NCBI RefSeq assembly: GCF_910594005.1
Contig: NC_057845.1
Coordinates: forward strand, 5,490,001-5,554,000
Source of the DNA: Cervus elaphus
Lineage: Eukaryota; Chordata; Mammalia; Artiodactyla; Cervidae
Reading direction: 5' to 3'
Length of the DNA: 64,000 nt
Every line of letters begins with the position of its first letter. Within the stretch, counting starts at the first letter, position 1. Positions 20,652 to 31,339 of the stretch are shown piece by piece. The notes under the pieces were generated by a model. The model did no database searches. It was not told where the DNA came from and saw only the letters and a program-made list of their open reading frames with translations. The position numbers and the translations under genes are program-made.

Positions 20652-20759
20652 TTGTAACGGTTCCTATTTTAATTAATAAAGATGTGTTTGAGTCTAGTTG
20701 CAATGATTTAAAATTCATGGCTCAAAACCGCAATTACTTTTGTACCAACCTAATATAAG

Positions 20760-22878
20760 ATCAGGAACTGACTGTGGATCAGATCATGAACTCCTTATTG
20801 CCAAATTCAGACTTAAATTGAAGAAAGTAGGGAAAACCACTAGACCATTCAGGTATGATCTAAATCAAATCCCTTACAGTGGAAGTGACAAATAGATTCA
20901 AGGGATTAGATCTGATAGGTAGATTGCCTGACTATCTATGGATGCAGGTTCATAACATTGTACAGGAGGTGGTGATCAAAACCTTTCCCAAGAAAAAGAA
21001 ATGCAAAAAGGCAAAATGGTTGATTGAGGAGGCCTTACAAACAGCTGAGAAAAGAAGAGAAATGAAAGGCAAAGAAGAAAAGGAAAGATATACCCATCTG
21101 AATGCAGAGTTCCAAAGAATAGCAAGGAGAGAGAAGAAAGTCTTCCTCAGTAACCAACTCAAAGAAAGAGAGGAAAACAATAGAATGGGAAAGACTACAG
21201 ATCTCTTCAAGAAAATTAGAGACACCAAGGGAACATTTCATGCAAAGATGGGCTCAATAAAGGACAGAAATGGTATTGACCTAACACAAGCAGAAGATAT
21301 TAAGAAGAGATGGCAAGAATACACAGAAGAACTATACAAAAGATTTTCATGACCCAGATGGCAATGATGATGTGACCACCCACCTAGAGCCACACATCCT
21401 GGAATGCAGTCAAGTGGGCCTTAGGAAGCATCACTACAAACAAAGCTATTAGAGGTGATGGAATTCCAACTGAGCTATTTCAAATCCTCAAAGATGATGT
21501 TGTGAAAATGCTGCACTCAATATGCCAGCAAATTTGGAAACCTCAGCAGTGGCCACAGGACTGGAAGAGGTCAGTTTTCAATTCGATCCCAAAGAAAGGC
21601 AATGCCAAAGAATGTTTAAACTACTGCACAATCGCACTCATCTCAAACACTAGCAAAGTAATGTTCAAAATGCTCAAAGTCAGGCTTCAACAGTATGTGA
21701 ACCGTGAAATTCCAGATGTTTAAGCTGGATTTAGAAAAGGTAGAGAAACCAGAGATCAAATTGCCAACATCTGTTGGATCATCAAAAAAGCAAGAGAATT
21801 CCAGAAAAGCATATGCTTCTTTTCATTGACTATGCCAAAGCCTTTGACTGTGTGGATCACAGCAAACTATGGAAAATTCTTCAAGAGATGGGAATACCAG
21901 ACCACCTTGCCTGCTTCCTGAGAAATCTGTATGCAGGTCAAGAAACAACAGTTAGAACTGGACATGGAACAACAGACTGGTTCCAAATCAGGAAAGGAGT
22001 ACGTCAAGGTTGTATATTGTCACCTTGCTTATTTAACTTACATCGTGCAAAGTGCCAGACTGGATGAAGCACGAACTGGAATCAAGATTGCTGGGAGAAA
22101 TATCAATAACCTCAGATATGCAGATAATACCACCCTTATGGCAGAAAGCTAAGAACCAAAGAGCCTTTTGATGAAAGTAAAAGAGAGGGAAAAAGCTGGC
22201 TTAAAACTCAACATTCAAAAAACTAAGATCATGGCATCTGGTCCCATCACTTCAAGGCAAGTAGATGCGGAAACAATGGAAACAGTGACAGACTTTCTAT
22301 TTTAGGGATCCAAAATCACTGCAGATGGTGACTGCAGCCATAAAATTAAAAGATGCTTGCTCCTTGGAAGAAAAGTTATGACCAACCTAGACAGCATATT
22401 AAAAAATAGAGACATTACTTTGCCAACAAAGGTTCATCTAGTTAAAGCTATGATTTTTCCAGTAGTCATGTATGGATGTGAGAGTTGGGCCATAAAGAAA
22501 GCTGAGTGTCAAAGAATAGATGATTTTGAACTGCGGTATTGGAGAAGACTCTTGAGAGTCCCCTGGACAGCAAGGAGATCAGACCAGTCCATCCTAAAGG
22601 AAATCAGTCCTGATATCCATTGGAAGGACTAATGTTGAAGCTGAAACTCCAATACTTTGGCCACCTGATATGAAGAACTGATTCCTTAGAAAAGACCCTG
22701 ATGCTAGGAAAGATTGAGAAGGGGATGACAAAGGATGAGATGGTTGGATGGTATCACTGACTCAATGGACACGAGTTTGCATAAGCTCCAGGAATTGGTG
22801 ATGGACAGGGAAGCCTGGTGTGCTGCAGTCCATGGGGTCACAAAGAGTTGAACACAACTGAGCAACTGAACTCAACTG
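20760..22878 (+). mobile_element. BovB (RTE) LINE, 5'-truncated, with TSD
   Basis: Starts in ATCAGGAACTGACTGTGGAT and ends in CAACTGAACTCAACTG-like sequence. AATATAAG at 20752-20759 and 22879-22886 is an 8-bp target-site duplication. It lies immediately next to the mariner; its left duplication includes the A of the mariner target TA, so BovB inserted after the mariner, at its border. Confidence 0.9.
20879..22632 (+). pseudogene. BovB reverse transcriptase pseudogene
   Basis: Fragments follow in order: 20879-21352 (linker between endonuclease and RT, 157 codons, with KKRWQEYTEELYK), 21502-21723 (WPQDWKRSVFNSIPKKGN), 21774-22067 (FIDYAKAFDCVDHSKLW, with the first catalytic aspartate intact, and GVRQGCILSPCLFN), and 21931-22152, where the YADD motif reads YADN so the catalytic aspartate pair is destroyed. 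The C-terminal region is at 22357-22632. A stop at 21721-21723, frameshifts and the missing endonuclease make it inactive. Confidence 0.87.
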
Positions 22879-22886
22879 AATATAAG

Positions 22887-23420
22887 GCACTAACCCTGGA
22901 TAATTGTTCTTTTAGTCCTGAGTTTTGGTTTTATGACAACCTTAGTTTGAATGCTGGGTGTCGTGTGTGATAAATTATAGCACTCTGGATGAAGTACGTA
23001 CCTCCATAAGGAATTCGTCCTACACTCTGGCAGACAACAGAAGGAAGAGGACCTAAATCTAATCAAGGGTGGGAAGACTCAAGACTGATTTGTAGCTTTT
23101 GTTAGGGCTTGGCTTGAGAACTGAGAAGCTTCTTGAGGATTTTGTCCTGGGTGAGTCCTAAAGTTGAATTTTCATTTCTCAGCACTGTGAAACCACTAAA
23201 AACTTTGTTCTGTTTTTCAGCTGTTTCTTCTTGACTTTTCAGCATCATACCTGCTAAGAAGAAAATACTTCAATAGGAAAACTGATGTGGAGTGTCAGAC
23301 TCACTTCTCTGCTGGTTTTTTTTTTTTTAATCTCCTGAATTTTGACCTCTCAAGACCTGGCTGTTTTGGCATCCACAAACTTCAATTTTTGTCTCTCTCC
23401 TTGTGAGATTTTTATATAGC
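22887..23420. other. Unassigned intergenic DNA
   Basis: No repeat, RNA or coding signal recognised. It contains a short T-run at 23319-23330. It adjoins the coding-like minus-strand stretch that follows. Confidence 0.4.
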
Positions 23421-23429
23421 TCTGTTGGC

Positions 23430-24430
23430 TTTTCAGTCCCCCACAAAAGTTGGCAAATGCCTCAAGGGGAAAGCTTCATTCAAAAAGTTAGGCTTCTTCA
23501 ATGCAGTTTCTTTCTCCTTGGGATCTGCAGTCTCAAATTCTGGCATCCTTAAAAGGTCTTTAATGCCTTCAAACAGGTTTCTTCTTCGTTTTAACCCATC
23601 TTTCTTGTTTTTTTCTATGGGAGCACTGACCTGCTAAGAAGTTACTCCGTCATAGCTAGAGTTAAATGTCTGAATTAATTTTTTTGAAAGACAAGAGAAG
23701 CCAAGTTCTCTTCTTCTGGATCATGGGTTGAATGTGACTTGTTGAAGAATTAACATCTTTCTTTTCAATTTCTTTTGGCTGTGAGAAGGCCCAGTGGTTG
23801 CTTCTTTTGGCTCCTGTGACAAAGGGCCAAGAGGGGAGCCACTTTTTGGATACGAATACAGAAAGGAAATGCAATTCATAACCTTGACCTGGGTTGACAT
23901 GCCAAACTTGAGGCCATGAGATTCTTTTTAGAGCCAAGTGTGAGGATAAATGTCCTGGTGCTCTGAGCATGCCTCTTTCTCTAGTTGTTTTCTGAAGTGA
24001 TGGAGAAGAGCCAGAGTGGTAATGTAAGATGCCAAACCTAAGATACAGGAGGATTCATCAGGAAAACTGGGCAATTCCCTTATAAATGTATCTATAGCCT
24101 CCGAGCTGTATCTACCAAGCAAAAAAAGTGAAGGAGAAATCTGGCAAACATGATCATTAATAATGTCATTTGACTGTTTACTTCAACCAAGTTAATTGGT
24201 TAACTGCCAAGTTTCCCTGCCACTTTGAATTACTCAGGGATGGCAAAATGAGAAGGGGGATTAGAGCACACATCTGATACTCTTCTATAAGCTGATGAAA
24301 ATGTCTTGAGGGAATAGATATTTGGTCTTTAAGGTACTTTACGATGAGACTTTTCTTGCATTTTCTTTGCAAAATAACAGAAAAGGCTCATCTGGATTTC
24401 CAGTCCATTAACTGACTTAGGTCCTGAGAT
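23430..24430 (-). pseudogene. Unrecognised coding-like stretch, possible processed pseudogene
   Basis: Reading right to left on the minus strand, protein-like pieces follow in changing frames. 24372-24178 includes KYLKDQISIPSRHFHQLIEE and EYQMCALIPLLILPSL. 24122-23928 includes RYSSEAIDTFIRELPSFPDE and LHHFRKQLEKEACSE. 23970-23662 includes KRSNHWAFSQPKEIEKKD. About 23620-23430 includes KRRRNLFEGIKDLLRMPEFE. The amphipathic composition and the order without intron-like gaps suggest a retrocopied mRNA with frameshifts. I do not recognise the parent gene, and no poly(A) or flanking duplication is certain. Chance open frames remain possible. Confidence 0.35.
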
Positions 24431-24619
24431 TTGGCCAATTCTTCACTCCGAGGCTCCAGGCATTATTCAGCCATGAATCCAACAAGGTGCATGTAAGAGC
24501 AAGATGGAAAACTTCTGGAGGGACTGGCCATGTGCCCCTGGCCTTGGAGAACAGAGTGTGGAGGCAGCATGCAATTCATTTTCAGGAATTTTATGTCCCT
24601 GCATTGAAGGTTATTATCT

Positions 24620-24985
24620 ACCCTTTTGTATTCATTCATTCACTTATTATTGAACATGGGTCATGTGCCAGGCACTATATAAAGATGAATGAGACAGGAT
24701 CGTTGCCCAGAGGAGTTCAGCATCTGGTTAGACAGTGGGCAGTCTAAGTCAGTGATGTTACTGTGGATGAACAATGCACGCACGGTGAACGTGGGGCACA
24801 TGGAGCTGGGAAGATGGAGTCTGCTTGCATGGGTTAGAGAAGGTTTTTCAGTTTTTCACAGAGTTAGAAGTTGAAACTGATAGATGGCATATAAATAAGA
24901 TTCGTGCCTTCAGGGGCAGAAGTTGGAGATGAAAGTGTTCTAAGCATGGCAACAGCACATACTAAGACACATGGGACAGAGTGGT
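24620..24985 (+). mobile_element. L2-type LINE fossil
   Basis: ATTCATTCATTCACTTATTA followed by TGCCAGGCACTATATAAAGA is typical of L2 3' ends. Later words such as CTGAGCCTAGAGCC are too diverged to place. Confidence 0.5.
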
Positions 24986-25159
24986 TTTCTGGGGAAATGC
25001 CAGGTGCTCACTGAGCCTAGAGCCTGGGGTGCTGGCTGGAAACGGGGACTCTCCTGCAGTGCGTGGGGAGTCCTTGGAGAGTTTTAAAGAGGAAAAGTCA
25101 CTTGACCAGCTTTGAAATGTCGCTGTAATGGTAACAGGATGAACAGAGACCCTGGAGGC

Positions 25160-25330
25160 AGCAGAAGATGGTTCAAAGCCCGGGCCACTTTTTCACTGTA
25201 GCCTTGAGCACTTTCCTGCATACCACTGAGCTTAAATAGAATGGTAACACATTCCTTGAAATATTGTTGAGAGAATTAAAATCTATAAAGCACCCAGAAC
25301 AGTATCTGAAATTTTCCATTATAATTATTG
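25160..25330 (+). mobile_element. MIR SINE fossil
   Basis: Diverged MIR pattern: a CACTTTTTCACTG... acceptor-like core, then GTTGAGAGAATTAAAATCTA and AAAGCACCCAGAACAGTATC. Confidence 0.5.
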
Positions 25331-25392
25331 CAAGATTAATATAATGTATTGGAAAGTAGAAGAGTTTCTGAGTTAGAGTCCTTGGTTCTTTT

Positions 25393-25777
25393 TTAAAAAA
25401 TATTTTAATTAATTAATTTATTTGGCTGTGACATGCAGGAGATTTGATGATTCATACCTACTGATCATTTACATATTATCCTGTATGTAGTAGTGTATTT
25501 GCAAATATTCTGGTTCAAATTTAATTTAAGGCACATGGAAAGGCTGGATTTCTTTGCCATATTTGAGGTTAGGCATGGCCATGGATCTACTCTGACCAAT
25601 GGATCCTAAGCTGTAACTAAGTGCATCCTGATGAGTGGGAGCTCTCAGCACCACTTGACTATTTCCTCACTGGTGTGTCAGCCAAAGTACATCCAGGAAA
25701 GTGGAACTGCTGTGAATGTTATGAGATAAACGGCTGATTTCAGAAATTAGATATTACACACGGTGGGGGAGCGTAGA
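25393..25777. other. CHR SINE scrap plus unassigned DNA
   Basis: 25393-25440 (AATTTATTTGGCTGTGACAT) resembles the antisense end of a CHR SINE. The remaining ~330 bp have an old LTR-like composition, but I cannot assign them. Confidence 0.35.
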
Positions 25778-25780
25778 GGT

Positions 25781-25972
25781 GAGTTAGTCACTCAGTTATG
25801 CCTCCTCTTTCCCATCCCGTGGAATGTAGCCCACCAGGCTCCTCTCTCCATGGGGTTCTCCAGGCAAGAATAGTGGAGTGGGTTGCCATTCCCTTCTCCA
25901 GGGGCTCTTTCCGACCCAGGGATCAAACCTGGGTCTCCCGCATCGCAGGCAGATTCTTTATTGTCTGAGCCA
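25781..25972 (-). mobile_element. Bov-tA SINE
   Basis: Antisense body: CCACCAGGCTCCTCTCTCCA, GGGTTGCCATTCCCTTCTCC and the head complement ending in CTGAGCC. The flanking duplication is unclear. Confidence 0.87.
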
Positions 25973-25975
25973 ATG

Positions 25976-26640
25976 GTGCAGGTAAGGGGGAGGTGGACTG
26001 GAAACGTGACGGTCTGGAAACAGAGGATTCTCAGTGAAGTTGTTAGCCAGTCTTCCTGAAGCACTGGTGATAGTGGACAAGTTGGAGCTTTCAGGGGAAT
26101 ACAAGAGGCCTGTTAAATCCAGCCACTGGAGAGGGACAAGAGCAGGGAGCTTTTGGAGGTGTCCACAGAAGGCTGCCTGAGCGCATCCGGCAGTGAGCCT
26201 TGGACCACTGTTGGTCATCGGGATCTACGTTCCAGGACATGAGCTGGATGTGGAGCAGAGGAAGCAAGGACAAGCTGAGATCCCTGGGGCATCTCTGTAT
26301 TTGCTGTTTCTGTATCCAATGACGCTCTTCAGAGAGTAATTGTGCTGCCTCACTTTAGCCTCTCAAATCTTTTTTCAAATTCCCCCTTTAACCAAGAACC
26401 ATCCAGGGAAGAGAATCCTGGAAGCGGAATTTCCAATTTAACCAAGTTGTCCACAGAACAATCCAGCATAGTTTTTACTAGCTTGTCATCTACACACATC
26501 TCTTTTACCCATTACTTTCAAATAAAGGCAGTAGAAAAATAATGCTTCCACCTAACATGATGAACAACTATCCATGTACAGTAAAAAATATGGTAACTTC
26601 TCCCCCAAAGAGGATACACAAAGTCTCCAAAGTTTTTGAT
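25976..26640. other. Unassigned unique DNA
   Basis: Mixed-composition DNA without a recognised element. Short open frames on the minus strand (26273-25958) show no known motif or splice context. Confidence 0.4.
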
Positions 26641-27365
26641 GAGAAATCGGATTTTATTCAAATCTTTGTTCCCTTGTATGTAATGTGTCATTTTCTTCTT
26701 GCTACTTAAAAACTTTTCTCTTTATTTTTACTTTTGGCATATAGCTATGTTATGCCTAGGTATGGTTTTCATCATATTTATAGCTTCTTTAAATTTGTAG
26801 ATTTATGTCTTTCACCAAATTTGGGAAAATATCATCCATTATTTATTAAAACATTTTTTTCCACTCCAATTTCTCTCATCTTTTCTGAGACTCCAACTAC
26901 GTGTATTTTGATACACCTTTGATATCTTAAAACTGGTTCTTAAGGCCCTGCTAATTTTCAATCTTTTCTTTTTTAACTGAACAATCTCTATGGATCTATC
27001 TTCAAGTTCATTGACTATTATCTCCATTCTGCTTTCAAGGACAGACAGAAAGCTTTTCATTTCAGGACTTGTGTTTTTCAATTCCAGAATTTTTGTTTGG
27101 CTCCTTTTAATGATTTCTGGTTCTGTTTTTCTTCATGTCAAAGAATGGTAGTTCAAAAGCCATTTTGAAATCCAAGACTGCTAACTTCAACATCTTTTTG
27201 GTCCCTAGTGATTGTCTTTCCTTTTAAGAATGGGTGGCCTTTCCTTGGTCCTTCATTTGTTGAGTAGTTTTTTTTACTCTGGATAATAAATTCTGTTGTG
27301 GAATTCTGGATTCTATCATATTGTTTCATAGAGAGTTGATTTACTTTTTGCTTTCTTTGCTTCAG
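26640..27365 (-). mobile_element. Old L1 fragment
   Basis: A T-rich antisense L1-like region (TTTTCTGAGACTCCAACTAC, AGTTCATTGACTATTATCTCC, TTCAATTCCAGAATTTTTG), diverged and without an open frame. Confidence 0.5.
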
Positions 27366-27434
27366 CGTCATAGTTTGGCTGCTCAGACCACAAACTCACT
27401 TTTAATGCTCCCAAGCCCGACTGTCATTCCTGGT

Positions 27435-27637
27435 AGAGCTCTCTGTCTGTTGTTTGCTTTATCTTGGCTGTGCCGGGTCTTCTCTGTGGCTGGTGGGACT
27501 CTCTCTGGTTGTGATGCATATGTTTAGTTTCCCTGTGGCATGTGGAATCTTAGTTCCCGGACCGGTGATTGAACCTGAGTCTCCTGTGTTGGGAAGGAGG
27601 ATTCTTCAGCACTGGACCACCAGGAAAGTTCTTGGTA
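27435..27637 (-). mobile_element. CHR-type SINE
   Basis: Antisense CHR: GGCTGTGCCGGGTCTTCTCT ... GTGGAATCTTAGTTCCCGGA ... CACTGGACCACCAGGAAAG. Confidence 0.8.
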
Positions 27638-27858
27638 AAGCTATTTTAATTGCATGACAAGAATGGGTTTAATTGTAAGTTTCTCCTCTACTAAATTGTA
27701 AGCTTGTCAAAGTAATTGGGTTTTATTCATTTTTTGTGTCCTTCACGTATAGCTTAATATTGCACACAATGGCCTTGCTACAATGCTGAATGCATGAATT
27801 ACATGTAATTTAGGAAATATCCACCAAATTGAAACACTGTTATAAGAAGACCCAGGGG

Positions 27859-27995
27859 GACTTCCCCAGTGGTCCAGTGTGGGGAAGTGGTTAAGACTCT
27901 GCACTTCCAATGCAAAGGGGTGTGGGTTTGATCCCTGGTCAGGGGACTAAGAACCCACATGCTGCACAGCCAAGAAAATTATAAAAAATTTATAA
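27859..27995 (+). mobile_element. CHR-type SINE
   Basis: GGGACTTCCCCAGTGGTCCA head, GATCCCTGGTCAGGGGACTA core and an A-rich tail. Related flanks ATAAGAAGACCCAGGG and ATAATAAGACCAGGGA suggest a decayed target-site duplication. Confidence 0.82.
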
Positions 27996-28304
27996 TAAGA
28001 CCAGGGAAGGAAGAGGGGAAAGCTGGGAGTCTTATGAGTACATATCAACATGCACCCTCCTATGCTTGGAGTCATTTTCAATTGTTAATCCTCTACCAAG
28101 AATGTGGGCCTCAGTTACATTTAATCTTCAGGATTTACACCCTCATCTTTTATTCCCTACAGAGTGCACATCATAGAAAGCCCCATTACAATAAAATAAT
28201 TAAAAGAGGGTTGTGATTATTCAATCATTACTTTAGCTGCATTTCGCAGTGTGGAATTACTCTAGAAGTAATAAAAATGAATTGCAATTCAAACTCACAA
28301 TTGA

Positions 28305-28545
28305 GCCTGCTTATTCATTCATTGAATAAACATTTGAGTACAGTGATGTTGTGGGTACTAGGTCCCAGAAACATAAAAATTAATAAGCACAGTTCCTGTC
28401 CTAAAGGGGTGAGGAAAACACAGAGGTTAATCATTTAATCAGTTATTTGTAGATTCTACAAATATTTGTTGAGCACCTATTTTGTGCTGAGAACTTTGCT
28501 AGAAGCCAGGGATACAATAATGAGACGATTACTCTAATATTATTT
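28305..28545 (+). mobile_element. L2-type LINE fossil
   Basis: TTATTCATTCATTGAATAAA and TTTGTTGAGCACCTATTTTG with GCTAGAAGCCAGGGATACAA are typical of L2 3' ends. Confidence 0.55.
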
Positions 28546-28931
28546 TAATCTTCTCATTAGAATGTGCCCTCAGGAAACTCAGAGTTTCTCTGGAAAGTAT
28601 TAACTCTAAGAGAAGTTTTCTTATGTTGTAGTCATTCAAGTACTACTCTCACTATTTTTTTTCTTTTTGCCTTGGCCCATACAACATATACTATTAATTC
28701 ACATTTTGTTTCACTCTTTAAAATCTTAAATCAATTCCATTTAAAAAAGAAGGTTATATAACCGACTGGATATGCTACTTATGCTTTTCAAATTCACATT
28801 AAAAAATACATGATTATTAAAGTACAAAATGACTAAATGCAAAATACCAAGTGTTATATGTTCCACACTCTGGGAAACGCTGCTTTAAGCATGTTAAATG
28901 TTGTTAAAAAGATATTTATGAAGTGCAAAGA

Positions 28932-29145
28932 GCTTCCCAGGTGGCACTAGTGGTAAAGAACTTCCTGCCAATGCAGGAGACATAAGAGATGTGGGTTAAA
29001 TCCTGGGTGGGGAAGATCCCCTGGAGGAGGGCATGGAAACCCACTCCGGTATTCTTGCCTGGGGAATCCCAGGGACAGAGGAGCCTGGCAGGTTACAGTC
29101 TGTAGGGCTGCAAAGAGTCAGACACAACTAATACAATTTAACAAA
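28932..29145 (+). mobile_element. Bov-tA SINE
   Basis: AGCTTCCCAGGTGGCACTAG head with the BovA body and a (CA)n-like tail. Flanks AGTGCAAAGAG (28921-28931) and AGTGCAAAAAG (29160-29170) form the duplication. Confidence 0.9.
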
Positions 29146-29212
29146 CATACACACACACACAGTGCAAAAAGTATAACAGGATGAATCCTGCTATGAGTCC
29201 TGTCTATGTGGG

Positions 29213-29770
29213 AATTCCCTGCTAGTCCGGTGGTTGGGTTTGGTGCTATCATTGCCAAGGGCCGGACTTCCATCCCTAGCCAGGGATCTAAGATCCCGCA
29301 AGCAGCATGCTACTGCTGCTAAGTCGCTTCAGTCGTGTCTGACTCTGTGCGACCCCATAGATGGCAGCCCACCAGGCTCCTCCATCCCTGGGATTCTCCA
29401 GGCAACAACACTGGAGTGGGTTGCCATTTCCTTCTCCAATGCATGAAAGTGAAAAGTGAAAGTGAAGTCGCTCAGTCGTGTCTGACTCAGCGACCTCATG
29501 GACTGCAGCCTACCAGGCTCCTCTGTCCATGGGAATTTCCAGGCAAGAGTACTGGAGTGGGTTGCCATTTCCTTCTCCAAGGCATGAAAGTGAAAAGTGA
29601 AAGTGAAGTCGCTCAGTCGTGTCTGACTCAGTGACCTCATGGACTGCAGCCCACCAGGCTCCTCTGTCCATGGGAATTTCCAGGCAAGAGTACTGAAGTG
29701 GGGTGCCATTGTCTTCTCCAGCAAGCAGCATGGCTTGGCCAAAAAAAAAAGAAAAAGAAAGAAAGAAAAA
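29213..29770 (+). mobile_element. CHR-type SINE split by Bov-A insertion
   Basis: The CHR head and core run from 29213 (GGAATTCCCTGCTAGTCCGG) to 29310 (ATCCCGCAAGCAGCATG). Its end and A-rich tail resume at 29722-29770 (GCAAGCAGCATGGCTTGGCC). The Bov-A array at 29311-29721 duplicated GCAAGCAGCATG. Outer flanks TCCTGTCTATGT and TCCTGCCTGTGT are a likely CHR target-site duplication. Confidence 0.85.
29311..29721 (-). mobile_element. Trimeric Bov-A array
   Basis: Three antisense BovA monomers lie head to tail instead of the usual two. Units starting at 29441 and 29582 repeat with a period of 141 bp and are nearly identical, each with the linker GAAAGTGAAAAGTGAAAGTG. The outer duplication GCAAGCAGCATG (29299-29310 and 29722-29733) bounds the whole array, so it came in, or grew, within one insertion. 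Confidence 0.85.
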
Positions 29771-29837
29771 TATTAACTTAAAAAAAAAAATTCCTGCCTG
29801 TGTTCATAAGAAAGGCTTTGCAGAAAAGTTTCCTTGA

Positions 29838-30030
29838 GGGACTTCTCTGGTGGCCCAGTGGCTGAGACTCCACACTCCCAGTGCAGGGTTCCTGGGTTTG
29901 ATCCCTCATTCGGGAACTAGATCCCACATGCTGCAACTAAAGATGCCATGTGCTGCAACTAAGACCCAGTGCAGCTAAACAAACAAATAAATATTCTTTT
30001 AAAAGCTGTAGATATTTAAAAAAAGAAAAG
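29838..30030 (+). mobile_element. CHR-type SINE with TSD
   Basis: GGGACTTCTCTGGTGGCCCA head, CGGGAACTAGATCCCACATG core and a duplicated GCTGCAACTAA element. AGTTTCCTTGAG and AGTTTCCTTGGG flank it. Confidence 0.83.
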
Positions 30031-30159
30031 AGAAGTTTCCTTGGGGGGTTCCAGCATCCACTTTACCACTTTATTCCCTGTGATAGTCGAAGTAGTAGCC
30101 TCCTTCCAAAGATTTCCAAATCCTAGTTAGAACCTGTGAATATATTACATTGTAAGGTG

Positions 30160-30375
30160 TGGGCTAAGTTGCTTCAGTCCTGTCTGACTCTTTGCAACCT
30201 TGTGGACTGTAGCTCAGCAGGTTCCTCTGTTCATGAGATTCTCCAGACAAGAATGCTGGAGTGGGTTGCCATGCCCTCATTCAGGGGATCTTCCCAACCC
30301 AGGGATCGAACCTACGTCTCATGTCTCCTGCACTGGCAGGCAGTTTCTTTACCGCTAGCGCCACCTGGGAAGCCC
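30160..30375 (-). mobile_element. Bov-tA SINE with TSD
   Basis: Antisense Bov-tA between ACATTGTAAGGTG (30147-30159) and ACATTGCAAGGTG (30376-30388). Confidence 0.92.
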
Positions 30376-30716
30376 ACATTGCAAGGTGAAGAGATGTTAA
30401 GGTTGTGGAAGAAATTCACGTTGCTCATCAGCTGATAAAGAAGTTATGCTGGATGATGTGGAGGGGACAGTGAAATCAGAAAAGACCTTAAAAGCAGAAG
30501 AGGGGGAGGAAGAGAGTCAGCATGATTTGATGTGAAAAGGACAATATGATTATTGCTGGCTGTAAAGATGAAGGAAGGGGCCATGAGCCAAGGAAAGTCT
30601 GTGGCCTCTAGAACCTGGAAGAGGCAGGAAAATTCATGCAGAAATTCATGCAGCCTTAATTTTTGATGGGTAACCCATATTGGATTTCTAGCCTACAAAA
30701 TTCTCAAATAATCCAT

Positions 30717-30928
30717 TTGTTCCCTGGTAGCTCAGGAGTAAAGGATCTGCTTGCCAATGCAGAAGATGTGAGTTTGATCCCTGGGTCAGGAAGATCCCCT
30801 GGAGAAAGAAATGACAACACACTTCAATATTTTTGCCTGGGAAATCCCATGGAAGAGGAGCCTGGTGGGCTACATACACTCCATGGTGTTGCAAAGAGTC
30901 GGACACTACTTAGCGACTAAACAACAAC
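30717..30928 (+). mobile_element. Bov-tA SINE
   Basis: Head TTCCCTGGTAGCTCAGGAGT, BovA body and a CAACAACAA tail. Flanks ATCCATTTGTT and ATCATTTGTTA suggest a duplication. Confidence 0.88.
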
Positions 30929-31192
30929 AAAGTTTGTGATCATTTGTTACAGCAGCCATGGAAAGTAATACCTAGGACAGTGTCAGATGCATCTTAGGCT
31001 TTGGTTACAAAGAAACCAGACTGAATGGGCCTTCTCTCTAAGTTCTTTAAGGGCATGGACCACATCTTCTTGTCCAGTGTAGACCCAGCAGCCACAGTCA
31101 CACTTAGAAAAGAGTTGGAGGTTGGAGACTATTTTGAGTGCATTTTAAAGGAAGGCACTATTTGAACTGGCTGTTCAAGAGTGGGCGGAAGT

Positions 31193-31337
31193 TGGGACTT
31201 CCCTGGTGGTCCAGTGGTTAAGACTCTGTGCTTCCACTGCAGGGGTGTGGGTTTGATCCCTTGTGGGGGAACTAAGATCCAGCATGCTGCAGGGCACAGT
31301 AAAAAAATGAATTAACTTTATTAAAGGTTAAAAAAAA
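31193..31337 (+). mobile_element. CHR-type SINE with TSD
   Basis: TTGGGACTTCCCTGGTGGTC head, GGGGGAACTAAGATCCAGCA core and an A-rich tail. AAGAGTGGGCGGAAG precedes it and AAGAGTGGGTCAAAG follows it. Confidence 0.87.
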
Positions 31338-31339
31338 AA

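Larger units (their letters stand above)
19197..20750 (+). mobile_element. Mariner (Tc1/mariner) DNA transposon, Hsmar1-like
   Basis: Imperfect terminal inverted repeats begin GGTTGGTGCAAAAGTGATTG at 19197 and, on the minus strand, GGTTGGTACAAAAGTAATTG at 20750. TA dinucleotides lie outside each end (19195-19196 and 20751-20752), the mariner target signature. Without the nested Bov-A2 and its duplicated site the element is about 1.27 kb, the usual mariner length. Mariners move by cut-and-paste with a DDD transposase; this copy is inactive. Confidence 0.93.
30080..30975 (+). mobile_element. MLT1-type (ERVL-MaLR) LTR with two nested SINEs
   Basis: Old LTR with the words CTAGTTAGAACCTGTGAATA near the start and GCCATGAGCCAAGGAAAGTC, GGCCTCTAGAACCTGGAAGA and CATTTGTTACAGCAGCCATG toward its 3' end, which are typical of MLT1. 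Bov-tA SINEs at 30160 and 30717 interrupt it. No internal retroviral coding sequence is present. Confidence 0.65.

Noticed and set aside
20879..21352. A 157-codon open frame that could be taken for a host gene.
   Set aside because: The sequence (KKRWQEYTEELYK and neighbours) is the BovB linker region, inside an element with target-site duplications.
29329..29742. A 137-codon minus-strand frame with repeated protein units.
   Set aside because: It is a readthrough of the tandem Bov-A monomers; the protein repeat is the SINE repeat.
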